Shown: positions 9,211-19,389, numbered from the stretch's first letter. The stretch: DNA of 64,000 bases from an uncultured Acetatifactor sp. (GCA_944384205.1 CALWSL010000001.1:124001-188000), one strand, 5' to 3'. The notes: generated from the sequence alone by a model not told the origin. Program-made: numbers and translations.

Positions 9211-9226
9211 GAAAAGAGGGCTGAAA

Positions 9227-9919
9227 ATGATTCGTGAAAATATTACAAATGTAAAGGCTGACATAGTGGCTGCCTGTGAAATGGCAGGAAGGGACGCTTC
9301 GGAAGTAACATTGATTACCGTCAGCAAAACAAAGCCTGTGGAAATGCTGCAGGAGGCGTATGACGCCGGAAGCAGGGATTTTGGAGAAAACAAGGTGCAG
9401 GAGCTTTTGGACAAGATTCCAAAGCTGCCACAGGATATCCGCTGGCATATGATTGGACATTTACAGCGAAATAAGGTAAAATATATTGTGGACAAGGTAT
9501 ACCTGATTCACAGTGTGGATTCTCTCAGACTTGCTGAAGAAATCAGCAAAGAAGCTGTCAAAAAGCAGGTTGAGGTCAATATTCTGATAGAGGTTAATGT
9601 AGCGTTGGAGGAAAGCAAATTCGGAACTACCACAGAGGAGGCAGTAGCCTTGGTGGAAGCAATTTCCAGACTGCCCGGCGTCCATATTAAGGGGCTTATG
9701 ACCATTGCTCCTTTCGTGGAGGATGCGGAAGAAAATCGGGTTATTTTTCAGAAATTAAGGCAATTATCTGTTGACATAGCGGAGAAAAACATTGATAATG
9801 TTTCTATGAATGTACTTTCGATGGGAATGACAGGTGATTACAGGGTTGCAGTGGAGGAAGGTGCTACCTATGTGAGGGTTGGCACAGGTATTTTCGGAGA
9901 ACGTGACTATAGTAAATAA
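9227..9919 (+). CDS. YggS/YlmE-family PLP-binding protein
   Basis: This fold-type III pyridoxal-phosphate protein helps maintain PLP homeostasis. The PLP lysine lies in TVSKTKP, followed by FGENKVQE and WHMIGHLQRNK, all characteristic. The C-terminal MGMTGDYRVAVEEGATYVRVGTGIFG binds the cofactor phosphate. The ATG at 9227 with GAGGG upstream is preferred to an in-frame start at 9188 inside the previous gene, giving 230 residues. It precedes sepF, as ylmE does in the Bacillus ylm cluster. Confidence 0.92.
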   Translation: MIRENITNVKADIVAACEMAGRDASEVTLITVSKTKPVEMLQEAYDAGSRDFGENKVQELLDKIPKLPQDIRWHMIGHLQRNKVKYIVDKVYLIHSVDSLRLAEEISKEAVKKQVEVNILIEVNVALEESKFGTTTEEAVALVEAISRLPGVHIKGLMTIAPFVEDAEENRVIFQKLRQLSVDIAEKNIDNVSMNVLSMGMTGDYRVAVEEGATYVRVGTGIFGERDYSK

Positions 9920-9933
9920 AGGAGAGCAATAGA

Positions 9934-10458
9934 ATGGGTGTAATGGATAAGTTTTTAAATTATATGAAACTTAACGATGAAGATGAAGATTTTTATGATG
10001 ATGAATACTTAGATGATGATGAAGAGGTTGAAGAGCCCGCACCCAGAAAAGCAAATGCAGTGAAAGCAAAGGAATCGGAAAGCTATGAGGACAGAGCTCC
10101 CAAGAAGACGATCCAGCCGAAGGTTACTCCGATTCGTCAGAACATGACAAAGAAGATGCCGGGTAATGGCATGGAGGTATGTGTGATTAAGCCGACTTCC
10201 GTGGAGGATGCGAGGGAGATTACCGAAACACTTCTGGCAAACAGAACCGTGGTTTTAAATCTGGAAGGACTGGATGTGGATGTGGCGCAGAGAATTATTG
10301 ATTTTACATCAGGCTCCTGTTTCGCTATTTCAGGTAATTTGCAGAAGATTTCACATTATATATTTATTATTACACCGTCAAGCGTAGATATATCGGGCGA
10401 TTTTCAGGATATTTTCAGTAATGGGTCCTTTGACATGCCCATCAATAACGGATTATAA
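9934..10458 (+). CDS. sepF: Cell division protein SepF
   Basis: SepF binds FtsZ and the membrane and organises the Z ring. It has a short N-terminal amphipathic helix (MGVMDKFLNYMKL), a highly acidic linker rich in Asp and Glu, then the compact SepF/DUF552 domain from about residue 75. Typical motifs are VCVIKPTSVEDAREI and TVVLNLEGLD. The length of 174 residues is normal. It lies 14 bp after the YlmE-type gene and is followed by a terminator. Confidence 0.93.
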   Translation: MGVMDKFLNYMKLNDEDEDFYDDEYLDDDEEVEEPAPRKANAVKAKESESYEDRAPKKTIQPKVTPIRQNMTKKMPGNGMEVCVIKPTSVEDAREITETLLANRTVVLNLEGLDVDVAQRIIDFTSGSCFAISGNLQKISHYIFIITPSSVDISGDFQDIFSNGSFDMPINNGL

Positions 10459-10465
10459 AAGGATA

Positions 10466-10503
10466 AGCTTCCCGTTTGGCATCAATGGGAAGCTCTTATT
10501 TTA
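10466..10503 (+). terminator. Rho-independent terminator after sepF
   Basis: AGCTTCCC (10466-10473) pairs with GGGAAGCT (10487-10494), followed by the T-rich tail CTTATTTTA. Confidence 0.7.
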
Positions 10504-10550
10504 TGATGAGATATTTACCATGGGATATAAAAGAAAGGGACAGAATAAAA

Positions 10551-11660
10551 ATGGCACAGAGATTACCGATTTTATTTAACAAAAAACCCTGCTATGATAT
10601 TGTGTTTAGCAAGGCGTTTGATGAACTTTTGGAGGAATTACGGGAATTGGGCGTTGATAAGAAGCGTTTATGTATCGTAACGGATTCCAATGTTGACAAG
10701 CTTTACGGCGAAGAGCTTTTGCGGCTGCTTTCCGGCAAATGCCTGAAGGCAGTAAAATACGTTTTTCCCGCAGGCGAGGAGAATAAAAATCTGGATACCG
10801 TGCGCAAAGTCTACAAATTCCTGATTGAAGAGGGCTTTGACAGAAAGGATATGCTGGTTGCGCTGGGAGGCGGCGTTGTAGGGGATTTGACAGGCTTTGC
10901 TGCGGCTACCTATCTGCGGGGAATCGATTTTATTCAGATTCCGACCACACTTCTGGCACAGGCTGACAGCTCCATCGGCGGCAAGACCGGGGTGGATTTT
11001 GACGGTTACAAGAATATGGTGGGCGCATTTAAAATGCCCCGTCTGGTATATATGAATATTTCCGTGCTGCAAACGCTGGAGGACAGACAGTTTTTTTCAG
11101 GCTTTGCAGAGATTATGAAGCATGGACTGATTAAGGACCATATTTATTATGAATGGCTGATTGAAAATATGTATGAAATCTGCGAGCGCAACTTGGATAC
11201 GCTGGAAGAGATGGTTATAAGGAGCTGCGGCATAAAGAAGCTGGTTGTGGAAAAAGACCCTACCGAGCAAGGGGAGAGGGCGCTTTTAAATCTCGGGCAT
11301 ACCATTGGACATGCCATTGAGAAGGCAAAAAATTTTGAGCTTTATCACGGGGAATGCGTGGCGCTTGGCGTGGTTGCGGCGGCTTATATTTCCTGGAAGA
11401 AGGAAATGCTCAGCATGGATGAATTTTATGAAATCCGCGATATGTTTGTACCGTTCTACCTGCCTATCAGCGTGGATCATATTGACCCCCAGACAATTCT
11501 TGGATTGACCAAATCCGATAAGAAGATGGAAGGCGGCAAAATTAAGTTTGTGTTGCTTAAGAAAATCGGCAAGGCGGTGATTGATACCACTGTAACCGAT
11601 GAAGAAATTCTGGCTGCAATCAATGAAATTAATTTTAGTGAAGAGGATTTATATGAATAA
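10551..11660 (+). CDS. aroB: 3-dehydroquinate synthase
   Basis: AroB converts DAHP to 3-dehydroquinate, the second step of the shikimate pathway, using NAD and a divalent metal. The conserved core begins GGGVVGDLTGFAAATYLRG, followed by QIPTTLLAQADSSIGGKTGV. The metal ligands lie in the GHTIGHAIE region and YHGECVALG. The ATG at 10551 is preferred because upstream in-frame sequence overlaps the sepF terminator; this gives 369 residues, close to normal. The stop codon overlaps the lspA start by 8 bp. No other shikimate genes are adjacent. Confidence 0.94.
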   Translation: MAQRLPILFNKKPCYDIVFSKAFDELLEELRELGVDKKRLCIVTDSNVDKLYGEELLRLLSGKCLKAVKYVFPAGEENKNLDTVRKVYKFLIEEGFDRKDMLVALGGGVVGDLTGFAAATYLRGIDFIQIPTTLLAQADSSIGGKTGVDFDGYKNMVGAFKMPRLVYMNISVLQTLEDRQFFSGFAEIMKHGLIKDHIYYEWLIENMYEICERNLDTLEEMVIRSCGIKKLVVEKDPTEQGERALLNLGHTIGHAIEKAKNFELYHGECVALGVVAAAYISWKKEMLSMDEFYEIRDMFVPFYLPISVDHIDPQTILGLTKSDKKMEGGKIKFVLLKKIGKAVIDTTVTDEEILAAINEINFSEEDLYE

Positions 11661-12189
11661 TACCTGTATCAAACGAACCAAAATGCTGTGTATTGATTTT
11701 GTGCTGGCGATCATACTTCTTGCGCTGGATCAGTTTACCAAATATCTTGCAATCGACAGACTGAAAGGGAATCAGGCTTTTGTTTTGATAGACGGGGTGC
11801 TGGAATTGCGGTATTTAGAGAACAGAGGCTCGGCATTCGGCATGCTGCAAAATCAAAAATACTTCATATTGTTTGTGGGAATTATATTTCTGGCAGTAAT
11901 TTTATTCTTTCTGTTTAAACTGCCTCTGCAGAAGAAGTTCTGTTCCGTTCACATTCTGCTTTCCTTTATTGTGGCAGGTGGTATCGGCAATATGATTGAC
12001 CGCATCCGGTTTGATTACGTGGTGGATTTTATCTATTTTAAACTCATTGATTTTCCGATTTTCAATGTGGCTGACTGCTACATTGTGTGTGGAACCATTG
12101 TTATGTTCCTTCTGTTTTTGTTTGTATTTAAGGAAAAGGATCTGGAATTTTTAAGCTTTAAGCAGAATCGCTACAGAGAGATGAAATAG
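11653..12189 (+). CDS. lspA: Lipoprotein signal peptidase
   Basis: LspA is the membrane aspartyl protease that cleaves prolipoproteins after diacylglyceryl transfer. It has four transmembrane segments and the family blocks DQFTKYLA, ENRGSAFGML, GGIGNMIDRI and FNVADCYIV. The catalytic aspartates lie in the last two. The ATG at 11653 overlaps the aroB stop and gives 178 residues, which is near the family length. lspA immediately before an rluD-type gene is common in Firmicutes. Confidence 0.95.
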   Translation: MNNTCIKRTKMLCIDFVLAIILLALDQFTKYLAIDRLKGNQAFVLIDGVLELRYLENRGSAFGMLQNQKYFILFVGIIFLAVILFFLFKLPLQKKFCSVHILLSFIVAGGIGNMIDRIRFDYVVDFIYFKLIDFPIFNVADCYIVCGTIVMFLLFLFVFKEKDLEFLSFKQNRYREMK

Positions 12190-12191
12190 CC

Positions 12192-13100
12192 ATGGATAAA
12201 TTTTTGTTTCAGATAACCGAAGAGATGGAAGATGAAAGAATCGATAAGTGTGTCAGTGCGCTTATCGATTCTTTGTCACGTTCCTTTATCCAGAAAATGA
12301 TAAAGGAAGAACGCGTACTGGTGAATGCCAGACCTGTGAAAGGCAGCTATCGCGTGAAGGATGGCGACGAGGTGGCGTTTGAGCTGCCGGCATCGGTGGA
12401 GCCGGATATTGAACCGGAAAATATTCCGCTGGATATTCTTTACGAGGACAAGGACGTCATTGTGGTTAACAAACCTAAGGGGATGGTGGTGCATCCGGCG
12501 GCGGGGCATTACAGCGGCACTCTTGTCAATGCGCTGATGTATCATTGCGGGGAGGAGCTGTCCGGCATTAACGGGGTGATGCGTCCCGGTATCGTGCACC
12601 GTATTGATAGGGATACCACAGGCTCCATCATTGTATGCAAGAATGACAAAGCGCATAACTGTATTGCGGAGCAGTTAAAAAAGCACAGCATCCATCGGAG
12701 GTATCATGCGATTTGTTATGGTGTGCTGAAAGAGGACGAGGGTGTAATTGACAAGCCAATCGGCAGACATCCAACGGAACGCAAAAAGATGGCGGTCAAT
12801 GAGAAAAACGGCAAACGTGCCGTCACCCATTACCGGGTACTGCAGCGGTTTGATGGGTATACCTATATTGAATGTATGCTGGAAACGGGGAGAACCCACC
12901 AGATTCGTGTGCATCTGGCATCTGTCGGGCATCCGCTTGTGGGAGATGAGGTTTATTCCAACAGAAAGTGTCCGTTTAAATTACAGGGACAGACGCTTCA
13001 TGCCAAAACCCTTGGTTTTATTCACCCCTCTACCAAAGAATATATGGAAATAGACGCACCTTTGCCGGAATATTTCACACATTTGCTTCAAATTTTATAG
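12192..13100 (+). CDS. RluA/RluD-family rRNA pseudouridine synthase
   Basis: This enzyme isomerises specific uridines, probably in 23S rRNA, to pseudouridine. An N-terminal S4 RNA-binding domain (about residues 14-75) precedes the synthase domain. The catalytic aspartate is in HRIDRDTTG, and GRTHQIRVHLA is the conserved C-terminal motif. The length is 302 residues. It starts 2 bp after lspA, as in the Bacillus lspA-ylyB pair. Confidence 0.92.
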   Translation: MDKFLFQITEEMEDERIDKCVSALIDSLSRSFIQKMIKEERVLVNARPVKGSYRVKDGDEVAFELPASVEPDIEPENIPLDILYEDKDVIVVNKPKGMVVHPAAGHYSGTLVNALMYHCGEELSGINGVMRPGIVHRIDRDTTGSIIVCKNDKAHNCIAEQLKKHSIHRRYHAICYGVLKEDEGVIDKPIGRHPTERKKMAVNEKNGKRAVTHYRVLQRFDGYTYIECMLETGRTHQIRVHLASVGHPLVGDEVYSNRKCPFKLQGQTLHAKTLGFIHPSTKEYMEIDAPLPEYFTHLLQIL

Positions 13101-13145
13101 ATATACTATTATGCACAAAAAGAATGAAAAAGAAGTGAAACTTTA

Positions 13146-13174
13146 TTGCAAAATAACCAAATATAACGTATAAT
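13146..13174 (+). promoter_or_regulatory. Sigma-A promoter for the cytidylate kinase-like gene
   Basis: TTGCAA (13146-13151), a 17-bp spacer, then consensus TATAAT (13169-13174), about 80 bp before the start codon. Confidence 0.7.
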
Positions 13175-13252
13175 ATAGACAGATGATTCATTTACAAAAG
13201 ATAAAAAATACATATCATCAGGAAAGCATATTTAGGAAAGGCAGGGGATTAT

Positions 13253-13885
13253 ATGAATACAGTTATTACAATCGGAAGACAGTTTGGATCGGCAGGTCGT
13301 GAGATCGGGGAAAAAGTTGCAGAGTATTTCGGAATCAAATGCTATGATAAGGAGCTGTTAACCAGAGCTGCGAAGGAAAGTGGTTTATGTGAGGAAATGA
13401 TTCAGAATCACGATGAAAGGCCCACAAATTCATTCCTCTATAATCTTGTAATGGACACTTATTCTTTTGGATATAACGCATCCTCATTTGTTGATATGCC
13501 GATTAGTCATAAGGTGTTTCTGGCACAGTTTGATACCATCAAAAAAATAGCGGACGAAGGTCCCTGCGTTATTGTAGGGCGATGCGCGGATTATGCTCTT
13601 GCGGATTACAAAAACTGCGTACACCTCTTTATCTACGGCGACGAAGATACCAAGGTGAAACGTATTATGCACAAATATGATTTACCGGAAGCTAAGGCGA
13701 GAGAAATGATTATCAAGAAAGATAAACAGAGACAGAGCTACTACAATTATTATTCTTCTAAGAAATGGGGACGCGCGGACAGCTATGACCTCTGCATCAA
13801 CAGCAGTGTTCTTGGAATAGAAGGAACGGTAAAACTGATTATCCAGTATGTGGAGGATTTTGAGAAACGAAATAATCCCGACTGA
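13253..13885 (+). CDS. Cytidylate kinase-like family protein
   Basis: A 210-residue P-loop kinase-like protein. GRQFGSAGREIG (residues 8-19) is the phosphate-binding loop typical of the cytidylate kinase-like family (AAA_26), followed by YDKELLTRAAKESG. A mid-protein block, PCVIVGRCADYAL, and the LID-like KVKRIMHKYDLPEAKAREMI also fit. It is distinct from canonical Cmk, and the true substrate is unknown. It has its own promoter and sits alone before the L21 operon. Confidence 0.82.
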   Translation: MNTVITIGRQFGSAGREIGEKVAEYFGIKCYDKELLTRAAKESGLCEEMIQNHDERPTNSFLYNLVMDTYSFGYNASSFVDMPISHKVFLAQFDTIKKIADEGPCVIVGRCADYALADYKNCVHLFIYGDEDTKVKRIMHKYDLPEAKAREMIIKKDKQRQSYYNYYSSKKWGRADSYDLCINSSVLGIEGTVKLIIQYVEDFEKRNNPD

Positions 13886-13916
13886 AAAGTTTTTCTGAAA
13901 AAAATAATATAAAGTC

Positions 13917-13946
13917 TTGACATGAAAAGGCACCTCATGCTATGAT
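13917..13946 (+). promoter_or_regulatory. Promoter of the rplU-prp-rpmA operon
   Basis: Consensus -35 TTGACA (13917-13922), an 18-bp spacer with extended TGC, then TATGAT (13941-13946). Confidence 0.7.
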
Positions 13947-13952
13947 ATTACG

Positions 13953-14064
13953 GTATGCCGCATAACTAGGTAAAAGTGTGCAATCCGGAAGGGTACACCA
14001 CCAAAGTTAGCGAGTAATAAGAACAGAGATTGCTGTCGCAATCCCCGTGGTTCTTGAATAGGAG
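13953..14064 (+). ncRNA. Ribosomal protein L21 leader
   Basis: About 110 nt between the promoter and rplU hold a structured leader. AACAGAGATTG pairs imperfectly with the following CAATCCCCGTGGTT, and other conserved-looking segments include CCGGAAGGGTACACCACCAA. Position, size and content match the L21 leader of Firmicutes, thought to mediate autogenous control by L21. I assign it by position and general features; a covariance-model match was not run. Confidence 0.65.
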
Positions 14065-14074
14065 GTGCCTTAAT

Positions 14075-14380
14075 ATGTACGCAATTATTGCAACAGGTGG
14101 AAAACAGTACAAGGTTGCTGAAGGAGATGTTATCAAGGTTGAAAAGCTTGATGCTGAAGCAGGCAACACTGTTACTTTTGACCAGGTAATCGCAGTAAGT
14201 GACGCTACCCTCAAGGTTGGCGCTGATGTTGCTAACGCAACCGTAACAGCAACCGTTATGGAGCAGGGTAGAGGTAAGAAGGTTATTGTATACAAATACA
14301 AGAGAAAAACCGGCTACCACAAAAAGAATGGTCATAGACAAGCATACACTCAGGTTAAAATTGACAAGATTAATGCGTAA
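14075..14380 (+). CDS. rplU: 50S ribosomal protein L21
   Basis: The start [20 protein letters not shown] and the C-terminal [15 protein letters not shown] are diagnostic of bL21. The ATG at 14075 follows AGGAGG, and this start gives 102 residues. It is first in the conserved L21-Prp-L27 operon. Confidence 0.97.
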   Translation: MYAIIATGGKQYKVAEGDVIKVEKLDAEAGNTVTFDQVIAVSDATLKVGADVANATVTATVMEQGRGKKVIVYKYKRKTGYHKKNGHRQAYTQVKIDKINA

Positions 14381-14385
14381 TCGTT

Positions 14386-14730
14386 ATGACTACTGTTATT
14401 ATTCGTAAAGACGAAAAAAATACATACAGAGGTTTTATCTGTATGGGACATGCAGAATACGCAAAGAAAAAAATATTTGGCAACAGTCCCGACGTCCTTT
14501 GTGCAGCGATTTCGGTGTTGGTTATCGGTACCATCAATTCTCTTGAGGAATTGGCGGGGGAGAAGCTGAAGGTAGCTGTAAATGAGGAGACAGGCTTTAT
14601 CAAATGTGATTTTGAGGGCGTGCTGCAGGAAAAGTCGGTATTTTTGTTGGATTCCATGGTATTTTCCCTGAAGAATCTTAGCAAAGAATACGGTGAGAAA
14701 TATTTGCAAGTAAAATTTGAGGAGGTGTAA
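14386..14730 (+). CDS. prp: Ribosomal-processing cysteine protease Prp
   Basis: Prp removes the N-terminal extension of ribosomal protein L27 in Firmicutes. The catalytic pair is visible as His22 in GHAEYA and Cys39 in DVLCAAIS. At 114 residues the size is typical. It lies between rplU and rpmA, and the L27 encoded next has the extension this protease recognises. Confidence 0.95.
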   Translation: MTTVIIRKDEKNTYRGFICMGHAEYAKKKIFGNSPDVLCAAISVLVIGTINSLEELAGEKLKVAVNEETGFIKCDFEGVLQEKSVFLLDSMVFSLKNLSKEYGEKYLQVKFEEV

Positions 14731-14733
14731 ACC

Positions 14734-15018
14734 ATGTTAAATATGAACCTTCAATTTTTCGCTCATAAAAAGGGAGTTGGATCTACCAAGAACGGCAGAG
14801 ACTCCGAATCCAAGAGATTAGGCGCGAAGAGAGCTGACGGTCAGTTTGTTAAGGCTGGCAATATTCTGTACAGACAGCGTGGAACCAAGATTCATCCCGG
14901 TGTTAACGTAGGTATCGGCGGAGATGATACTCTGTTTGCTTTAGTTGACGGTGTTCTTCGTTTTGAAAGAAAAGGAAGAGACAAGAAACAGGCTTCCGTT
15001 TATCCTGTAGAGAAATAA
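14734..15018 (+). CDS. rpmA: 50S ribosomal protein L27 with cleavable N-terminal extension
   Basis: bL27 lies at the peptidyl transferase centre. The 94-residue precursor starts MLNMNLQFF followed by AHKKG. The mature N-terminus in Firmicutes begins at this Ala after Prp cleavage, so nine residues should be removed. The ribosome binding site GGAGGTG overlaps the end of prp. A terminator follows. Confidence 0.97.
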   Translation: MLNMNLQFFAHKKGVGSTKNGRDSESKRLGAKRADGQFVKAGNILYRQRGTKIHPGVNVGIGGDDTLFALVDGVLRFERKGRDKKQASVYPVEK

Positions 15019-15026
15019 GATTTTTA

Positions 15027-15061
15027 AGGGCTTCAAACATAACGCTTGTTTGAAGCCTTTT
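15027..15061 (+). terminator. Rho-independent terminator after rpmA
   Basis: A perfect 10-bp stem GGCTTCAAAC (15029-15038) and GTTTGAAGCC (15048-15057), then TTTT. Read-through into obg is likely partial. Confidence 0.85.
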
Positions 15062-15063
15062 AA

Positions 15064-16392
<1,329 letters not shown>

Positions 16393-16415
16393 TTGCAAAA
16401 ACCGGAGGACAAAGC

Positions 16416-16706
16416 ATGACCAGTAAACAGAGAGCATATTTAATGAGTCTGGCAAGTAAATTAAATCCTGTATTTCAGATAGGCAAGTCCAGTTTGACGC
16501 CGGAAATCACCGAGGCCATTGGAGAATGTTTCCATAATAACGAACTGATTAAGGTTGCCGTGCTGAAGAATTGTATGGATGATCCCAGAGCAATCGCAGA
16601 GACGGTTGCAGAGCGTACCCATTCGCAGGTGGTGCAGGTAATCGGGAAGAAAATTGTTCTATACAAGCCAGATAAAGATAAGCCTAAGATAGAACTTCCC
16701 AAATAA
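16416..16706 (+). CDS. yhbY: YhbY/CRS1-domain RNA-binding protein
   Basis: A 96-residue CRM-domain protein associated with pre-50S ribosomal particles. It begins TSKQRAYLMSLASKLNPVFQIGK and has the conserved VIGKKIVLYK near the C-terminus. The GxxG-like segment is replaced by the YhbY-typical IGKSSLT. It is part of the obg-yhbY-nadD-yqeK-rsfS run. Confidence 0.93.
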   Translation: MTSKQRAYLMSLASKLNPVFQIGKSSLTPEITEAIGECFHNNELIKVAVLKNCMDDPRAIAETVAERTHSQVVQVIGKKIVLYKPDKDKPKIELPK

Positions 16707-16769
16707 TTTCCGTAAATCTGATTTGTGCTGACGCCTAAATTTACGGGTATTAGCAGTATGGAGGATGTT

Positions 16770-17402
16770 ATGAAAAAAATCGGAATTATGGGCGGCACCT
16801 TTAATCCCATTCACATCGGACATTTGACATTGGCAGAGAGGTCCATGGAGGAATATGGGCTTGATGAAATATGGCTGATTCCCACAGGCTACTCATATAT
16901 GAAAAATAATTCAAGTATTCTGTCCGGCGAAGAGAGGTATACCATGACGCAACTGGCTGTTGCAGACAATCAAAAAATGAAATGTCTGGATATAGAAATC
17001 AAACGTCCGGGATATACTTACAGTTATGAGACTTTGGAACAGTTGAAGGAACGGTATCCGGCTTATGAGTTTTATTTTATCTTTGGTTCGGACTGCCTGT
17101 TCACAGTTGAAAATTGGAAATATCCGGAGCGGATTTTTAAGAATTGCAAAGTGATTGCTGCGGTTCGGAACGGTGCGTGTATGGATGAAATGCAGCGCAA
17201 GAAACTGGATTTGGAACAGAAATTTCATGCAAAGATACATTTGCTTTCTTTTCCCAATCTGGAGATTTCCTCAACCGATTTGCGTCAGAGAATCCGCATG
17301 GGAAAAAGTGTGCGTTATCTGATACCGGACGCTGTTGCTTCTTATATTGAGGAAAAGCATTTTTATAAAGATGAGCAGGAAAAAATTTATGAAAACAAGT
17401 GA
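16770..17402 (+). CDS. nadD: Nicotinate-nucleotide adenylyltransferase
   Basis: NadD adenylates nicotinate mononucleotide in NAD synthesis. The nucleotidyltransferase motif GGTFNPIHIGH is at residues 8-18, and the C-terminal ISSTDLRQRI corresponds to the ISSTxIR motif. The ATG at 16770 has GGAGG 6 bp upstream and is preferred to an in-frame start at 16725. The length is 210 residues. The 3' end overlaps yqeK by 14 bp. Confidence 0.95.
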   Translation: MKKIGIMGGTFNPIHIGHLTLAERSMEEYGLDEIWLIPTGYSYMKNNSSILSGEERYTMTQLAVADNQKMKCLDIEIKRPGYTYSYETLEQLKERYPAYEFYFIFGSDCLFTVENWKYPERIFKNCKVIAAVRNGACMDEMQRKKLDLEQKFHAKIHLLSFPNLEISSTDLRQRIRMGKSVRYLIPDAVASYIEEKHFYKDEQEKIYENK

Positions 17403-17982
17403 ACTTATAAAAATCAGAAAAGCAATGGAAAAAAGCCTTGACCCAAAAAGATATGAGCATACCCTTGGCGTAGAATTCACAGCGGCGGCACTGGCAATGC
17501 GTTATGACGCGCCGGTTTTAAGTGCACAGATTGCAGGTCTTCTGCATGATTGTGCCAAATGTATGACGAATGAAAAAAGATTATCCATTTGCGAAAAAAA
17601 TCATATCAGTATCAGTGACGTCGAGAAGAAAAATCCTTTTTTGCTGCACGGAAAAGTAGGCGCTTTTCTCGCAAGGACGAAATATGGTGTAGAAGACCGG
17701 GATATTTTAAATGCTATTCGGAATCATACGACAGGTAGACCGGGAATGAGTTTGCTGGAAAAGATTGTTTTTATTGCGGATTACATTGAGCCCGGACGGA
17801 AACAGGCACCGAATTTACAGGAGATTCGCAGAATGGCGTTTGTCAGTCTTGACAGGACGTTAATAAAAATATTGGAAGATACGCTTGCCTATGTGAAGGA
17901 AACAGAGGCGGATGTAGACCCTATGACCAGCAAGACCTATGAATATTATTGTATGGAGTTGGATGCAGAAAATGCCGGATAG
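17389..17982 (+). CDS. yqeK: HD-domain bis(5'-nucleosyl)-tetraphosphatase YqeK
   Basis: YqeK hydrolyses diadenosine tetraphosphate symmetrically to ADP. The HD signature is seen as RYEHTLGVEF and LLHDCAK, with further metal ligands in ILNAIRNHTTG and FIADYIEPGR. The ATG at 17389 overlaps nadD and gives 197 residues. The nadD-yqeK-rsfS order is standard for Firmicutes. Confidence 0.93.
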   Translation: MKTSELIKIRKAMEKSLDPKRYEHTLGVEFTAAALAMRYDAPVLSAQIAGLLHDCAKCMTNEKRLSICEKNHISISDVEKKNPFLLHGKVGAFLARTKYGVEDRDILNAIRNHTTGRPGMSLLEKIVFIADYIEPGRKQAPNLQEIRRMAFVSLDRTLIKILEDTLAYVKETEADVDPMTSKTYEYYCMELDAENAG

Positions 17983-18011
17983 TTGATACAGGGAAGGAGA
18001 AAGATAAAGAT

Positions 18012-18365
18012 ATGGAAACGAAATCTCTTGAGATGGCAAAGCTGGCGATTGCCGCACTGGAGGACAAGAAAGCAGAAGATATTAAGGTAATTGATATCGG
18101 TGAAGTAACTGTGATTGCAGACTATTTTATTATTGCAGGGGGCAGTAACAGAAGTCAGATACAGGCTTTAAGTGATAATGTGGAGGAACAGTTAGGACGT
18201 GCCGGCTTCTATCTGAAACAGAAGGAAGGTTATGACACGGCGAACTGGGTTCTACTTGATTTTGGCGATGTGATCGTGCATATTTTTGATAAAGAGAACC
18301 GTCTGCTCTATGATTTGGAACGCATCTGGAGAGATGGAAAGCAGGTTGACATTGATACATTATAA
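18012..18365 (+). CDS. rsfS: Ribosome silencing factor RsfS
   Basis: RsfS binds L14 and blocks subunit joining when nutrients are low. The 117-residue protein has the Iojap/RsfS core ALEDKKAEDIKVIDI, DYFIIAGGSNRSQIQA and WVLLDFGDVIVHIF. The ATG at 18012 has AAGGAG upstream; an in-frame start at 17949 lies inside yqeK and is unlikely. It is the last gene of the operon and is followed by a strong terminator. Confidence 0.95.
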   Translation: METKSLEMAKLAIAALEDKKAEDIKVIDIGEVTVIADYFIIAGGSNRSQIQALSDNVEEQLGRAGFYLKQKEGYDTANWVLLDFGDVIVHIFDKENRLLYDLERIWRDGKQVDIDTL

Positions 18366-18380
18366 GATTTGTAAAAGGAA

Positions 18381-18420
18381 AAGACTCCTAAGAAAATGTT
18401 TTTCTTAGAAGTCTTTTTTT
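18381..18420. terminator. Terminator between convergent rsfS and the DUF378 gene
   Basis: AAGACTCCTAAGAAAA pairs with TTTTCTTAGAAGTCTT (one mismatch), followed by TTTTTTT on the + strand. The fold can also serve the converging minus-strand gene. Confidence 0.85.
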
Positions 18421-18421
18421 G

Positions 18422-18637
18422 TTAAGCATTGTCTCTGCCATCACCAAGACGCATATAAAAGGTCAGCAGATAAAGTCCGCAAATACCTACAAGTATATAG
18501 ATAATACGTGATAACCAGGACATGTCACCGAAGATAAAAGCAACCAGGTCAAAACGGAAAATACCGATAAGTCCCCAGTTAATCGCTCCGATGATTGCAA
18601 TCGTCAGTGCTGTACAATCCAGAAATTTATTTCCCAT
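18422..18637 (-). CDS. DUF378 family membrane protein (YuzA-like)
   Basis: A 71-residue protein with two transmembrane segments. LTIAIIGAINWGLIGIFRFDLVAFIFG is the hallmark of DUF378 (given here by description: the GAINWGL motif followed by a hydrophobic loop). ATG 18637 with GAGGA upstream is preferred to an upstream in-frame ATG at 18670. It lies downstream of lexA on the same strand. The function is unknown. Confidence 0.85.
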   Translation of the reverse strand: MGNKFLDCTALTIAIIGAINWGLIGIFRFDLVAFIFGDMSWLSRIIYILVGICGLYLLTFYMRLGDGRDNA

Positions 18638-18728
18638 ATCATCCTCATTTCCGCACATTTTTATGTGCATATTGTAATCTGTTACACAGGAAATAGGATA
18701 TCCCGGATAGTAAAAAATTATTCAGATT

Positions 18729-19346
18729 CTAGTGATAGAAACGAAAGACGCCGAATACTGTTCCCAGAATCTGGCAATCATCTACAATAATAGGCTCCAT
18801 GGAATCGTTCTCAGGCTGTAAACGTATATGACCGTTTTCCTTATAAAATGTTTTTACGGTGGCGGAATCATCAATCAGCGCAACAACCATTTCACCATTG
18901 CGCGCAGTGCTGCAGGAATGGACAAAAACACGGTCGCCGTCAAAAATACCGGCATTAATCATGGAATCACCGCGCACATTTAAGATAAATGCTTCTCCTT
19001 TTGGTACAACATCGGCAGGTACGGGAAAATATTCCTGAATATTTTCCTCTGCAAGAATCGGCTGTCCTGCGGCAACATTGCCTATAACGGGAATACTGAC
19101 CATCTCAGTGCGCACCATCTGAAAGCTGTCGTCACAGATTTCGATTGCACGTGGTTTTGTCGGATCTCTTCTAATATATCCGTTTTTTTCCAAAGTTTCC
19201 AAATGAGAATGAACAGAAGAGGTTGACTTTAAATTTACGGTTTCACAAATTTCTCTTACTGTGGGCGGATAGCCTTTTTTCAAAATCTCATTCTTAATAT
19301 AATCCAAAATCTCCTGTTGTTTGGCAGAAATTTTACCCAATGCCAT
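18729..19346 (-). CDS. lexA: LexA SOS repressor
   Basis: LexA represses DNA-damage genes and cleaves itself when RecA filaments form. The N-terminal winged helix (about residues 1-70) contains [20 protein letters not shown]. The self-cleavage site Ala-Gly is in IGNVAAGQP. The catalytic Ser is in [13 protein letters not shown] and the catalytic Lys follows DDSATV. The length of 205 residues is typical. It is transcribed away from a YneA-like gene across an SOS operator region, so autoregulation is expected. Confidence 0.97.
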   Translation of the reverse strand: MALGKISAKQQEILDYIKNEILKKGYPPTVREICETVNLKSTSSVHSHLETLEKNGYIRRDPTKPRAIEICDDSFQMVRTEMVSIPVIGNVAAGQPILAEENIQEYFPVPADVVPKGEAFILNVRGDSMINAGIFDGDRVFVHSCSTARNGEMVVALIDDSATVKTFYKENGHIRLQPENDSMEPIIVDDCQILGTVFGVFRFYH

Positions 19347-19389
19347 ATAGTACCTCCATTCGTTTAGCGTGTTTTAAACCTCTGAATCA

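Noticed and set aside
16710-16746. Terminator between yhbY and nadD
   Set aside because: The CCGTAAAT/ATTTACGG stem has a 21-nt loop and no T tract, so it is unlikely to terminate.
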